Shown here piece after piece: positions 1 to 10,700 of a DNA stretch of 64,000 nucleotides (position 1 is the first letter of the stretch; each line of letters opens with the position of its first letter). A model generated the notes under the pieces. The model was not told where the DNA came from and made no database searches. It saw only the letters and a list, made by a program, of their open reading frames with translations. This DNA is from Luidia sarsii (lineage: Eukaryota; Echinodermata; Asteroidea; Paxillosida; Luidiidae): positions 20,818,841 to 20,882,840 of the forward strand of contig OX465105.1 of the NCBI GenBank assembly GCA_949987565.1, given 5' to 3'. Position numbers and translations under genes: made by a program.

Positions 1-880
1 TAAGCACAACGTTCTGACACATGTCTGAGAGTGAAACATCTCCCAGAAAAGAACTGCATAGTGTCAGTTTTTCAAATCACCAAATCAGTCTCAGCTTCAG
101 TCGATATAATATTTGGAAATAAAGACCATGTAGAATGTTGGGTAGAAAGCTTTTCTGAATTAAACCTCTGCATGATTCCAGTGTCAAGTATACATTACAT
201 GTATGTAGTACATGTATCTTTATACTTTGGCAACAACTGGGTTCCCAGTGGGCTGTCGCTACTTTTCAATGGCTTATGACTTGCACCTACATGTAGGCTT
301 GTGTGTAAATTGAAGGTGTACCCAATTGATGTGGACACAGCCTACGTTAGGAAATGACCCTCCCCCAGTCCCCCCCCTAAAATTAGAAATTTCCTAGGAA
401 ATAACTGTGTAGTAGAAATTTGTCTTAAAATAACACTGATAAGATGGTCTCAATCAATATCAATTTTGACATTCACTGTCATCAAATTTCTTCATCTTCA
501 TCATCTTACCCAATTACTTTTTGCAATATCTAGTAAATAGTAGAAAGATGTGTTCCAACTGGCCTGCTTTCTATGAAACTAAGCTAAGTGACGGTGGCAT
601 ACAGTAAGATACTGTACATCAACGTAAATAAGTTTGGCAGCAACAGCAAGTCAAGCTTACACATTAAATTAGGGCGGCAGTGCCATGGCACGGTGATTGT
701 ATTTGTTGGGTGCAATTTTTTAAGCCCTGCGCAATCAAAACCTATTGGGCAAATTTCAAGCTTCATAAAGGCAAAACATGTTAGCAATTTCCTATGCAAA
801 CAGGTATGAGATTAATACTGAGTCACGAAAGAGAAATTCACTGCCTTGGCATTAAATGTAGAATCCTATTTGCCTTCTGC
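1..880. other. Probable MED15 intron, no gene seen
   Basis: AT-rich sequence with many stops in all frames. It lies downstream of the MED15-like first exon on the minus strand, so it is probably intron 1. I see no exon with splice sites and no recognisable repeat. Confidence 0.4.
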
Positions 881-885
881 AGGAT

Positions 886-1075
886 TCTGCAGGATTCAGG
901 GCACATGAGAGTTGACACATTGCAGGATTCTGCAGGATTCAGGGCACATGAGAGTTGACACATTGCAGGATTCTGCAGGATTCAGGGCACATGAGAGTTG
1001 ACACATTGCAGGATTCTGCAGGATACAGGCTGCTACTATCAAAGTGCTGGAGAAGGATTTTGCAGGATTGAGGGC
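886..1075. repeat. 43-bp tandem repeat with GCAGGATT core
   Basis: The phrase GGGCACATGAG recurs at about 899, 942 and 985 (period 43) and again near 1073. Degenerate GCAGGATT copies continue to about 1370. A related GTAGGATTGAGGGCATG array lies at 34985-35250 in a PSPH intron, so this is a dispersed family. The short open frames here are repeat translations. Confidence 0.75.
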
Positions 1076-1152
1076 ACATGAGAGTTGACACACTGTAGGA
1101 ATGTGCAGGATTGAGGGCATAAGGCAATTTTGTCAGTAGGAAAATGCAGGAT

Positions 1153-1243
1153 GCTGGTAACAATTCTGACGTCGTTGTGGCTTTTGTCAAGAGATTATCC
1201 GTTCGAAAAAGGGCCCATTGTTCTAAGCTTTGTTTAGAATGTG
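1153..1243 (-). mobile_element. Fragment of the piggyBac-like element (inverted)
   Basis: The reverse complement matches 26350-26425 of the TTAA-flanked element (shared phrases GGGCCCTTTTTCGAAC and CTCTTGACAAA). Its far end matches 25966-25985 of the same element (GTCCACATTCTAAACAAAG). This is therefore an internally deleted copy. Confidence 0.6.
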
Positions 1244-1375
1244 GACTAAAACTCCATAAGCTCAGTGCAGGATTTGGCAGGATTCAGGCAATGGTCCACA
1301 GTAGCCAGTACTGCAGGATTTTGCAGGATTCAGGTTATATCCTACAAAAAATTGGTAGGGGGTTAGGGTTTTAAA

Positions 1376-2121
1376 ATAACTCAAAATGCTGTGTGGCACT
1401 GTAAAATACTTCCCTGTATGTTTTTTTGTGTTCATCTTTGTGGGTTTTTTTCGACACTGCTTCTAACACTTTCCTCAAATCATTCATAATTTATGCTTAA
1501 AACGTATTGGTATGGTTGATGTCTTCTTTTGTGACGTTTAAAAAAACACCACAATCCTCTTTCTCACTGCTTCTTCAGTTATGATCTTTCCCAATGTCAA
1601 GAGTCCAGATACATATTTCCTCCTTCTTGGTGCTTTCTCTAGCTGCTCTTTTATTTTTTTCATTTTTTATAAAAGCCTTTTGGGCCATGTTACTTTTTGT
1701 CTTATATAAAAATTATTAAAAAAATATAAAAATTATATAAGCGAGACGCCCTATAGGAGCCTCCATAGTTACCCAGAACGGACTGCCTCAAGTTGCGTGA
1801 TATATTTTTTTTTCTAAGAAGATTGGGGTTTATTATGGTACACTCAGATTTTTTTTAGGACCAACAATAAAGAAAACTGGAGCTTCGAAGCAACTGCCAA
1901 TTTTGTACCTAGGAAAATAGACCCCAAAAGAGCAACTTTTCGAATTGGCCTACCGGAAAAGTCTTAACTTTCCACATTTTCGGAGACGGACAAGAGCATG
2001 AAACCAACTGGAAGATACGAAGTCTGAGATCACTATACGGAGTTGTTTTCATTGTGCGATGTGAGTTAGAAGGCTGAGCGTTGAAAACGTGTACCGTCGA
2101 AAACGGGGGTTCCCACGATAC
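1376..2121 (-). mobile_element. 1-kb TIR element, truncated copy
   Basis: Closely similar to about 2420-3180 and, inverted, to 28646-29400. It starts near AACTCAAAATGCTGTGTGG and ends at the terminus ...GGGTTCCCACGATAC. It lacks the other terminus and lies 24 bp from the next full copy. On the minus strand it keeps an open stretch of about 41 codons starting MKKIKEQLEK. Confidence 0.75.
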
Positions 2122-2145
2122 ATATCAATATCATTGGATACATAC

Positions 2146-3180
2146 GTATCCTCCAATAACCGGTTTTCGACGATATAAGGACTTTTCTTCAAACTGAACA
2201 ATGTGGACGAAAGTATCACACTAAAAGAGGTCCCAGTCACTTTCTCCACACCACAGACTATTAGAATAATCATAGAGAAGGTTGATCAAGCCTGTCTCTT
2301 TCGTAAGATTACCCGGTTTTGTTGACGTCCGCGGCGCACCGCGCAGTAAGCATCGTCACCTATTTTCGTCGGTGGTGTTTAGTAAGGTGTCCCAGTGCAG
2401 CCAAACGCAAAATAAATTCTTGAAATAACTCAAAATGCTGTGTGGCACTGTAAAATTCTTCCCTGTATGTTTTTTTTGTTCATCTTTGTTTTTGTTTTTC
2501 CACACTGCTTCTAACACTTTCCTCAAATCATTCATAATTTATGCTTAAAACGTATTGGTCTTGTTGATGTCTTCTTTTTGTGACGTTTAAAAAAACTCCA
2601 CAATCCTCTTTCTCACTGCTTCTTCAGTTATGACCTTTCCCAATGTCACTCCAGAGACACATTTCCTCCTTCTTGGTACTTTCTCTAGCTGCCCTTTTAT
2701 TTTTTTCATTTAAAAAAAAAGCCTATTGGGCCATGTTACTTTTTGTCTTTAAATAAAAAAATAAAAAAATATTTAAAAAATATATAAGCGAGACGCTCTA
2801 TAGGAGCCTTCATGGTTTTTACCCAGAACGGACTGCCTCAAGTTGCGTGATATATTTTTTTTCTACGGTTGTTGGGGTTTATTATGGTACACTCAGATTT
2901 TTTTTAGGACCAACAATAAAGAAAACTGGAGCTTCGAAGCAACTGCCAATTTTGTACCTAGGAAAATAGACCCCAAAAGAGCAACTTTTTGAATAACACG
3001 AGTTTGGCCTACTGGAAAAGCCTTAAATTTCCACATTTTCGGTGACGGACAAGAGCAGGAAACCAACTGTAAGATACGAAGTCTGAGATCGTTATACGGA
3101 GTTGTTTTCATCGTGCGATGTGAGTTAGAAGGCTAAGCGTCGAAAACGTGTAGCGTCGAAAACGGGGGTTCCCACGATAC
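2146..3180 (-). mobile_element. 1.04-kb TIR element, full copy (non-autonomous DNA transposon)
   Basis: Both ends are present: GTATCCTCCAATAACCGG on the left and the complement of GTATCGTGGGAACCCCC on the right. Both continue into TTTTCGACG, giving imperfect inverted termini of about 28 bp. The copy at 28646-29689 is nearly identical in reverse orientation. On the minus strand there are a 72-codon frame beginning MKTTPYNDLR and a later frame of about 40 codons beginning MKKIKGQLEK. Both are also recognisable in the inverted copy, so they may be decayed coding sequence. I do not recognise the superfamily. Confidence 0.75.
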
Positions 3181-3662
3181 GTATGTAGTGACTAGTGTAA
3201 ATACTTTTTATACGCAATTTTACGACCCAAGGGGCAATTCCTCATCTCTCGGACTAACCGAACCGCAGCTTAAAACTTGCGCAAGGGGTTTTGCGCAATC
3301 TTAAAGAAAGCATAGCACAATAAATTTGCGCCCAACTCATTTATTCTTTTAGTTTTACTCAATACTTAAAAAATAGTAATTTTTTAGTATTTTTACATTA
3401 AATTTTGAACTAGGGAGTAGGGTATAAACACTCTTTTGTCTCATATACCACTGGCCTTGCAGAATGGTTAGGTGTGTCACTGGAATGATGTATTAACTTT
3501 CAAGGGTTGGTTAAAAATTTATCGAATCCTCTAATTCAACATGATGAATAAGGCTCTTTTAGTCTTGGTTATCAGAAATTATTTCGTCTTGATTGGGAGT
3601 TTTGTTTTCTCTTCGATAGAGCGCCAGTAAACAGCGCCCTCTCGCGCCATTTGTTTACTCAC
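3181..3662. other. MED15 intron 1, start
   Basis: Unique-looking AT-rich DNA between the repeat and the splice donor of the MED15 exon. The donor GTGAGT occupies 3657-3662 on the minus strand. No further coding is seen. Confidence 0.4.
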
Positions 3663-3763
3663 ATTTGAGCGACGACTTTGGACCTAAATGCCTGGGTTTT
3701 CCACTCATCTTCGCCACCGGGGTACACCCCACCTATTCCAGCTCCTGGCAGCATGTTGGCCAT
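3663..3763 (-). CDS. MED15: Mediator subunit 15, first coding exon (partial gene)
   Basis: Encodes 33 codons plus two bases, from ATG at 3761-3763 to the donor GTGAGT. The segment reads MANMLPGAG... then EDEWKTQAFRSKVVAQ(I). The block (E)DW-x-(S/T)xxFRxKVVxQI is the start of the N-terminal KIX-like domain of MED15/ARC105, the Mediator tail subunit that binds activators such as SREBP in the nucleus. In known MED15 proteins this block also lies near the N-terminus. The last codon is split (AT|), and Ile at this position fits the family. The frame stays open upstream to an ATG near 3850, so a longer N-terminus is possible; I chose the ATG nearest the conserved block. Remaining exons must lie left of the window or deep in the repeat-filled intron. 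The identification rests on about 17 conserved residues. Confidence 0.65.
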
Positions 3764-4040
3764 TCTGGGAAATCCCCACGAACGGTTGAAAAACGCGTCC
3801 AAATCGACGGCGAATTCAGGCGGCTCGGACGCACGACAAAAGGCACGCACGCCAAGTTGCCCACGAAACTCTTCTTTAGACTGGCACTCGTGTTTACTTC
3901 TCTATCCTCTCCGCGCATAAGACGGCGGGGCTCCAGACGCCGCAACAGCCCCCCCCCCCCCCCACCCTACCTCACTTGCCAAGAAGTTTCAAAGATACTG
4001 TACTGTCCGGACGACTCCGGACCTGTTTCTGGGTTGTGAA
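3764..4040 (-). promoter_or_regulatory. Probable MED15 promoter/5'UTR region
   Basis: GC-rich and rich in CpG compared with its flanks, immediately upstream of the MED15 start codon. It includes a run of about 15 C near 3948-3962. Assigned from position and composition; no core promoter element is identified. Confidence 0.35.
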
Positions 4041-4179
4041 CACATGACCCACCAAAACGTACCCTTGGCCAAATAATGACGCGTCTGACTTCATCGGTAG
4101 TTACGACTTGAAAATGTGCACAAGTCTATGAGGACCGCCCAAAGCCGTTCTAGTTTGTGGCTTCCAAGTTCCATTTCCA

Positions 4180-4410
4180 AAGGCTCATAGGCTCGGAAAA
4201 CCTGGGCTGTGGCCAAGACCCTTTCCGAAAACCCGACCTCGGCTTAATTAGGCTCCGGCTTTGTCTTTCTTTCGTCATTTTAAAGGCGTGAAACTGACGG
4301 AAGGCCTAATTTTGGCTTCGTTTATTTGATGCTGTAAGCCTACTATACGTTGTGGAAAGAATCCAAAGCTTCAACTTCAATAAAGAGCTCCAATATCTGT
4401 GTTTTTCAGC
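4180..4410. repeat. Dispersed repeat shared with 44560-44720
   Basis: Shares GGCTCCGGCTTTGTCT, 'AGGCATGAAA/GGCGTGAAAC', GGAGGCCTTCGGCTTC-like text and AAGCTTCAACTTCAA with 44560-44720. An ancient interspersed repeat of unknown type. Confidence 0.5.
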
Positions 4411-5740
4411 ACTTGGATAACAGGGACGAAGCGGCCAGAGTCAAAGCCTAAGCCAAAAAGGGCACAGGGGTGCATTTGGGCAGGTTTGGGAGGTCTGCCG
4501 GCAATTATAACATTGGGAAGATCGGAACTAAAACATCGATGTCCACAGCTAGATTTCCTACCAAATTAATTTTACAGTTTGTAGATGGTCACGATGGAAT
4601 CCTCATGTTGAAATCTTACGGTCTGGGATGCTGAGCTTTTAGTTTTAAAGAAATCTTCACTCGAACATCGACAAATAATTTATTACTTGCGAGTAATAAA
4701 CTATTTCTTACACTACAGAACGGTGCGAAAACAGTGACGTCTTTTTGCGTTTTTCTTCTTTCTCAGATTACCATTATTTTTTTGGAGCTAAAACCTTTTG
4801 ACTTTTACCAATGTTGTATAGGGCCTACGGACGTCATCACACACACAAAATTAATCATCTGGAGATGCAATTGTTCCGCTGGTATCTTATCGCGCCGAAT
4901 ACAAGATGACTGTAACTATTTACTTTGCCATTGTTTTGTGGCAACAACAATAGTTATGGTGGCATGCAATGGCAATGACATAGGTACATTGTCAATGGCA
5001 ATGGCAATTGCAATGACATATCCCAGCCAACAATTACTATTGCAGACAATTAAATACACTCCTTTGTTTAAACATCAGTTGGTTTGTTATAGTCACTTTT
5101 CACCGTTTATCATCTTCGTATTATTTCAACCATTTTTTTTCTGATGCACACTTATGAATAAAAGAATGACAATAGCAAGACAAAATAAAGACTTATGATG
5201 ATATTGATAATTGCATTATTTAATCAATCAATTTAAGATGAAGACAATACAAAATCAATATTTATTCAGTTTCCGTGGGTCGGTACAAAATTAACTGCTC
5301 AGAATAACTGAAAAATTAGTTTGGTCTAATGAGATGAAATCTCGATAAGTGTAATGAAAATTAAAAGAATATGTACAGATAAAACCCAGCAATTGTATTG
5401 AGTCCACTATTTTGAAAATGCTTTATCTAATGCTAAGCAAATGGATTAATATATTACAAGTGTATGACTTGTAAAATTGGAAAATACGGTGCCATTATAA
5501 TAGCCTCGTTCAGCTTAATAGAGCCACAGAAACAATATTCTGGGTTCAACAGTGAGGCCAGTGCCAAAGAAGAATTATTACTTGGAGGAACAAATAGCAA
5601 TAATGGAAACTGTACCCTGTTTGCCACTGGTATCTAGAAAATGACACTACCATAGTTATAAAAACAGAGTAAAGCTGCAAAAAAATGCTGCAAACAGCTT
5701 ACTGACTAAAATACCCAAAATGAAAATAATTATAAATAAT
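4411..5740. other. Intergenic, nothing recognised
   Basis: AT-rich DNA with a short CAATGG-rich tract near 4920-5020. Open stretches such as 4734-5144 have no splice context, no codon-use signal and no family motif. Confidence 0.4.
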
Positions 5741-5744
5741 TAGG

Positions 5745-5835
5745 AGGGCCTGAGGTTTTGATCCTTGCACGATCTTTCTCAAAGCCTGATAAAGTTCCTA
5801 CTAGGATCGAAACGTCAAGCCTTTCTATTTTTAGA
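5745..5835. mobile_element. Foldback copy of the TCCTAGCAGGACC motif
   Basis: Contains the short motif twice in opposite orientation (diverged ...TTTTGATCCTTGCACGATC, then CCTACTAGGATCGAAACGTC), forming a hairpin. See the entry at 61735-61970 for the family. Confidence 0.55.
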
Positions 5836-5950
5836 TATTGTTAAAAAAGGGAGTAAAATGGACCTCTGTTGTTTCAGCTTTCCAGTTGGCTACTTGCCAC
5901 AATGAAGTGTAAGCAGTTAGGAACTCTTTTGAATTACTATTACTCTTGAA

Positions 5951-6245
5951 CAATTGGCAAAGAAAACTTTTACTGGACCAGGACATGAACTTGAGACCTC
6001 TGGATCAACGTACCAGAGCGCCTCCATCTGAGCTATCCAGCCTTTAGATGGGGGCCTTAGATTGTGGCCTTCACAAATAGTCAATTAGTCTTTGCCCGGC
6101 AAAGACTAGTTGACTATCAGAGACTAGTTGACTATTAGGGAAGGCCACCATCTAAGGGCTGGATAGCTCAGATGGAAGAGCACTGGTAGGTTAATCCTGT
6201 GGTCTCAGCTTCAAATCCCGGTCCAGTCAAAGTTTTTTTTGTCAA
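5951..6245. mobile_element. Inverted pair of tRNA-derived SINEs (family 1)
   Basis: The minus-strand copy is at about 5951-6060 and the plus-strand copy at 6155-6245, head to head across a spacer with repeated GACTAGTTGACTAT. Each contains GGATAGCTCAGATGG, a good Pol III A box, and GGTTCAAGTCC-like sequence, a B box. The tRNA-like part is too diverged and lacks a clean acceptor stem, so it is a SINE head and not a tRNA gene. Confidence 0.65.
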
Positions 6246-7285
6246 TTTTGCAATTTGTTTTGAGTTCCCAAATTGTTTTCTATTTGTTTGAACTGTTACA
6301 ATAGTTCCCCAATAGTACTCTGGAAATCCATTACAGTATATAAAAATAGCATGAGGAAAACTCCAAAAAAGTCAATTTGACCAACGACAAATTACCCTTG
6401 TTGACTATAATACGCGAATAGGATTCCATCAAATTAAATCAAATTAGTAGAAAGGAAATTCATGGTTGGGCCTCAACTGTTTTTGTTTTATCTCGACTGG
6501 CTCACCAATTTTGAAACTGGCCTGCATTTTGTTTGGTCATTCTTACTTTATACAGATGGTATAGAAAAAGAAACGCCATTTTGTGCACACCCACAATGAA
6601 CTGAGACTAAATTCAGAGTTAGACAAAGGGAGTTGTTTCTGTGGAGTTCTGGTTCCGTGCTTCTGAAGTTATTCTCTGCGATGGCTTTTGCGTTTAGAGT
6701 GCAGATTTGTTAAGTCGCTCCCAAAACAGTTAATTATTTGATCATGGTATGAACCCCCCCTCCCTGACAAATGAGTACATTGGAAAATAGTAAATAACCT
6801 GATCTGACTAATAGGCCTATGTAAAGTAGATTATATAATCAATAGTTATTCCACCAATTCACATGTGCGGTGTACACACAATAAAAACATAACCAATCAT
6901 CATAGATATAATTATAAATACGCATTCATGTAATGCAATGGGGGTTTTCCCTATCCAACATGCTCAATGCTTTGCCCGATTGGCTGCTTGAAAGAAAAAA
7001 ACCGCCCCAAAGCAAAAACAAACAAAAAACAGACATGGGATCAAGCCTTGAGCTGCCTCCGGTTTTGAATTATGTCCAAGCATGCAACTCCACTAGAGAA
7101 TATTGTCCAAACATATATGACCCCACCTTATCAACCATTAAGTAAGTCACTTTCAAATAAGCACAAGGGCAAATGACTACTTCTCCAAACACACTTTCAA
7201 GTCTAGTTACTCCAACTAATAGGCAAGGGTGGTTTGCAGTGACACCATGAGGAATTGTTTTTCTTTTTCTAGTACCATGTGCAGT
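6246..7285. other. Intergenic downstream of SRR, nothing recognised
   Basis: AT-rich sequence without exon-like blocks. Near 7290-7375 it runs into a diverged copy of the TCCTAGCAGGACC motif. Confidence 0.4.
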
Positions 7286-7617
7286 TCTCTTCAGAACTGC
7301 ACAGACTAACAAAGCCTTTGCCTCTGAGTAAGGTCCTGCTAGGATCAAAACGTCAGGCCCTCTAACTTTTGAGATTTATGTATTGCATGTCATTTTAGTC
7401 AGTGAGCAGTTGGCAACAGTTTTTTTGTATTTACGGTACTTCAGACTAACAAAGAGAGATATTTTCATATTGTGTTACCACAAACCACCCTTGACCCTTG
7501 AGTAACTCAAATTGCATTACGATTACCACTGGTGCACTCTATGACCATCGACCAATGAGAGGTTAACCATTTGGGGGTCCAGACAGGGAAAGACTAGTCC
7601 TTTGGCTGGGCACTTCC

Positions 7618-7794
7618 CTACAGCCACGTCTTCACAGAGTCCAGGTCAATGTTTCCGCCGCACAAGATCACGCCCACGTTCTTGATGTCCGGCGACAGCG
7701 CCCGGAACTTCTCCGACATGACGGCCGCCACGCCCACCCCGGCCGAGGGCTCAATGCACAGCTTCATGTTCTGCCACACCAGCCTGGTGCAGGC
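7618..7794 (-). CDS. SRR: SRR exon 6 (codons 273-330, stop)
   Basis: Acceptor CTCTTCAG, then ACTRLVWQNMKLCIEPSAGV; contains LCGGNIDL; ends VKTWL followed by TAG at 7618-7620. The usual PLP-N1 serine is cysteine here. Confidence 0.9.
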   Translation of the reverse strand, partial: ACTRLVWQNMKLCIEPSAGVGVAAVMSEKFRALSPDIKNVGVILCGGNIDLDSVKTWL

Positions 7795-10700
7795 CTGAAG
7801 AGTAGGGGGTGGAAAAAAGCCCCAATTTTTGAAAACTAGAACAGCGATCATAGATATAATATGATTTTTGCATTGAGGAGAATGTCCTTCAACAAGGGTT
7901 TGCCCTACTTGACGTCACATTAAAGGGTTTCTGTAATAAACATTTTATCACTTAAATCCATCCTACAGAAATGTTTTGCAATGTTGCTGACAATCAAACT
8001 GTGTATTTTTCAGTTTTTATGCTAATGAGAATTTCAATAGTTCAGACATGGGCAGTATGTGTTGAGATGCTGACAATTGAAAAAAGGGCACCTCAGACGT
8101 CAAGCCTGAAAGACTGGTCACAGAATGAGCAAGGCAATGGCGCTTCTAAAGAAAAATAAACAAAACTCTGAAAACTGTGCCACTACTTTGAATCAATTTG
8201 AATCAATTTGAATCAATTTGAATCAATTTGAATCAATTTGAATTTGAATTGAATAACAGTGAACGAGTGCTTGTATGAATTGAATTGCATTCGATGAGTG
8301 TTTGAATGAATTGTATTAAATTGAATGATTGTTTGCATGAATTGTATTGAATTGAATTATTGATTGAATGACTGAATTGAATGAGTGTTTGAATGAACTG
8401 AACTGATTGATTGTTTGAATGAAATTAACTGAATGAGTGTTTGAATTAAATGAACTGAATGATTGTTTGTTTGAATGAACTGAATTGATTGAGTGTTTGA
8501 ATGAATTGAATTGAATAAGTGTTTGAATGAGTTTTTGAATGAACTGAATTGAATAAGTGTTTGAATGAATTGAATTGAGTATTTGACAATTCATTGGTAG
8601 TATTTATTTGTTGGTTTTTAATGAGCTGTCACAACATAAATGTAATTGCCTTTTAAGGGATTCATAAAGTATTTTGAATTGAATTGATTTGAATTGAATT
8701 GATTTGAATTGAATTGATTTGATTTGAATTGAATTGAATTGAATTGAATTGAATTGAATTGAATTGAATTGAATTGAATCAAGATATTATATGGAACCTA
8801 GAAAGAAAGAATCAGGGGCAGAAATATAAAGAACAAAATTCAATGGATCACCTTGATCTCCTCCTCAGTCACTGTGATGACATCATCCACCAGGTCTCTG
8901 ATGACTGGCCAGGCCACGTCCCCCAGGGAGATCCTCAGGCCATCCGCCACGGTGTCTGGGTAGTGGTCTTGCCGGACGTGCTCCTTGGAGACGAACGACC
9001 GGTAGCAGTCGTCGGCCAACTCCGGCTCGGCCCCAATCACCTTGATGCCCGGATGCAAGGACTTGCAATTTGAATAGTCAAGAGGCAAATGGTGAATAAT
9101 ATTCAAGATATGCAAAATGAGACTTGAAGGTTTGCATGGTGGAAATACTTAGTGGAAGGTTTGCGGTGACACCAGGTTAGCTCTTTCAAGAAGGAGTCTG
9201 GCTCTGAAAAGAGCCGGTAACTCAACGTTTCGGGGAGTGTGTACTCTGCCTGTCATCAGGGGACTTCTGGATTCCAACTATCATCGGTGTCTTCATCTTT
9301 TGAAGGCAACTAGGCATAAATAAATGATATTGAGGTGGAAGGTTTGCAGTGACACCAAGTACAGTGTACATCATCTCTTGTAATCATCTCTAATTTCAGG
9401 CATTTATGAAAAGAGCCGGTAACTTAACATTTCGGGTACTGTGCACTCTCCACTGGGAATTTTTTCCATGAAAATGGGAAATCGTCCCACCAAGGGGACA
9501 GGACAGGGTGGAATTAATATCAATGTACATTACATGTAGAGTGGTAAACAATTGTCCAAAAAAGCTTAATGACTTAAATTAACACAATACATATTCGAAT
9601 CCGCCCCCACAACCTCGACCAGCTCAGTGGTCGAGTGGTTAAGATGTCTGCACTCGAAAGTGGAAGTTACAGGTTCGAATACAGCTTGGGGATCACACAA
9701 AGTAAATGTTTTCTTTGCCATTTTTCATTTTTGTATCATTTAGAGTCAGGAGCTATTACCTTTGCTGCTACAAGGATTCCTGAGAGCATCCCACCTCCAC
9801 CGATGGGCGCCACAATTGCATCCAGCTTGTCATTCGTCTGAAAGAGAGTTTTGGAACACACCCCATTGATGGTCAGCTTGCTTTGTCAAAGCTTTGAAGG
9901 TCAGCTTTCTTTGTCAGGGCTTTGAAGATCAGCTTTCTTTGTCAGAGCTTTGAAGGTCAGCTTTCTTTGTCAGAGCTTTGAAGGTCAGATTTCTTTGTCA
10001 AAGCTTTGAAGGTCAGCTTTCTTTGTCAAAGCTTTGAAGGTCAGCTTTCTTTGTCAAAGTTTTGAAGGTCTGCTTTCTTCGTCAGAGCTTTGAAGGTCAG
10101 CTTTCTTTGTCAGAGCTTTCAAGGTCAGCTTTCTATGTCAAAGCTTTCAAGGTCAGCTTTCTTTGTCAGAGCTTTGAAGGTCAGCTTTCTTTGTCAAAGC
10201 TTTGAAGGTCAGATTTCTTTGTCAGAGCTTTGAAGGTCAGCTTTTTTTGTCAAAGCTTTGAAGGTCAGCTTTCTTTGTCAAAGCTTTGAAGGTCAGCTTT
10301 CTTTGTCAGAGCTTTGAAGGTCAGCTTTCTTTGTCAAAGTTTTGAAGGTCAGATTTCTTTGTCAAAGATTTGAAGGTCAGCTTTCTTTGTCAAAGCTTTA
10401 AAGGTCAGATTTCTTTGTCAAAGCTTTGAAGGTCAGCTTTCTTTGTCAGAGCTTTGAAGGTCAGCTTTCTTTGTCAAAGCTTTGAAGGTCAGCTTTCTTT
10501 GTCAAAGCTTTGAAGGTCAGCTTTCTTTGTCAAAGCTTCGAAGGTCAGCTTTCTTTGTCAAAGCTTTGAAGGTCAGCTTTCTTCATCAAAGTCAAAGTCA
10601 TCTTTCTTCATCAAAGTCAAAGTCAGCTTTCTTTGTCAAAGTCATTCACTGCATAGACTGTGCTTCCAAGCTGGGAATGGGTGTCTACCTGTTGCAGGAG

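Noticed and set aside
3665..4039. 124-codon plus-strand frame over the MED15 exon
   Set aside because: Antisense to the MED15 segment, which has the conserved residues and a consensus donor.
9866..10640. CRISPR-like array
   Set aside because: Units are contiguous 28-mers without unique spacers, in an intron of a eukaryotic gene: a minisatellite.
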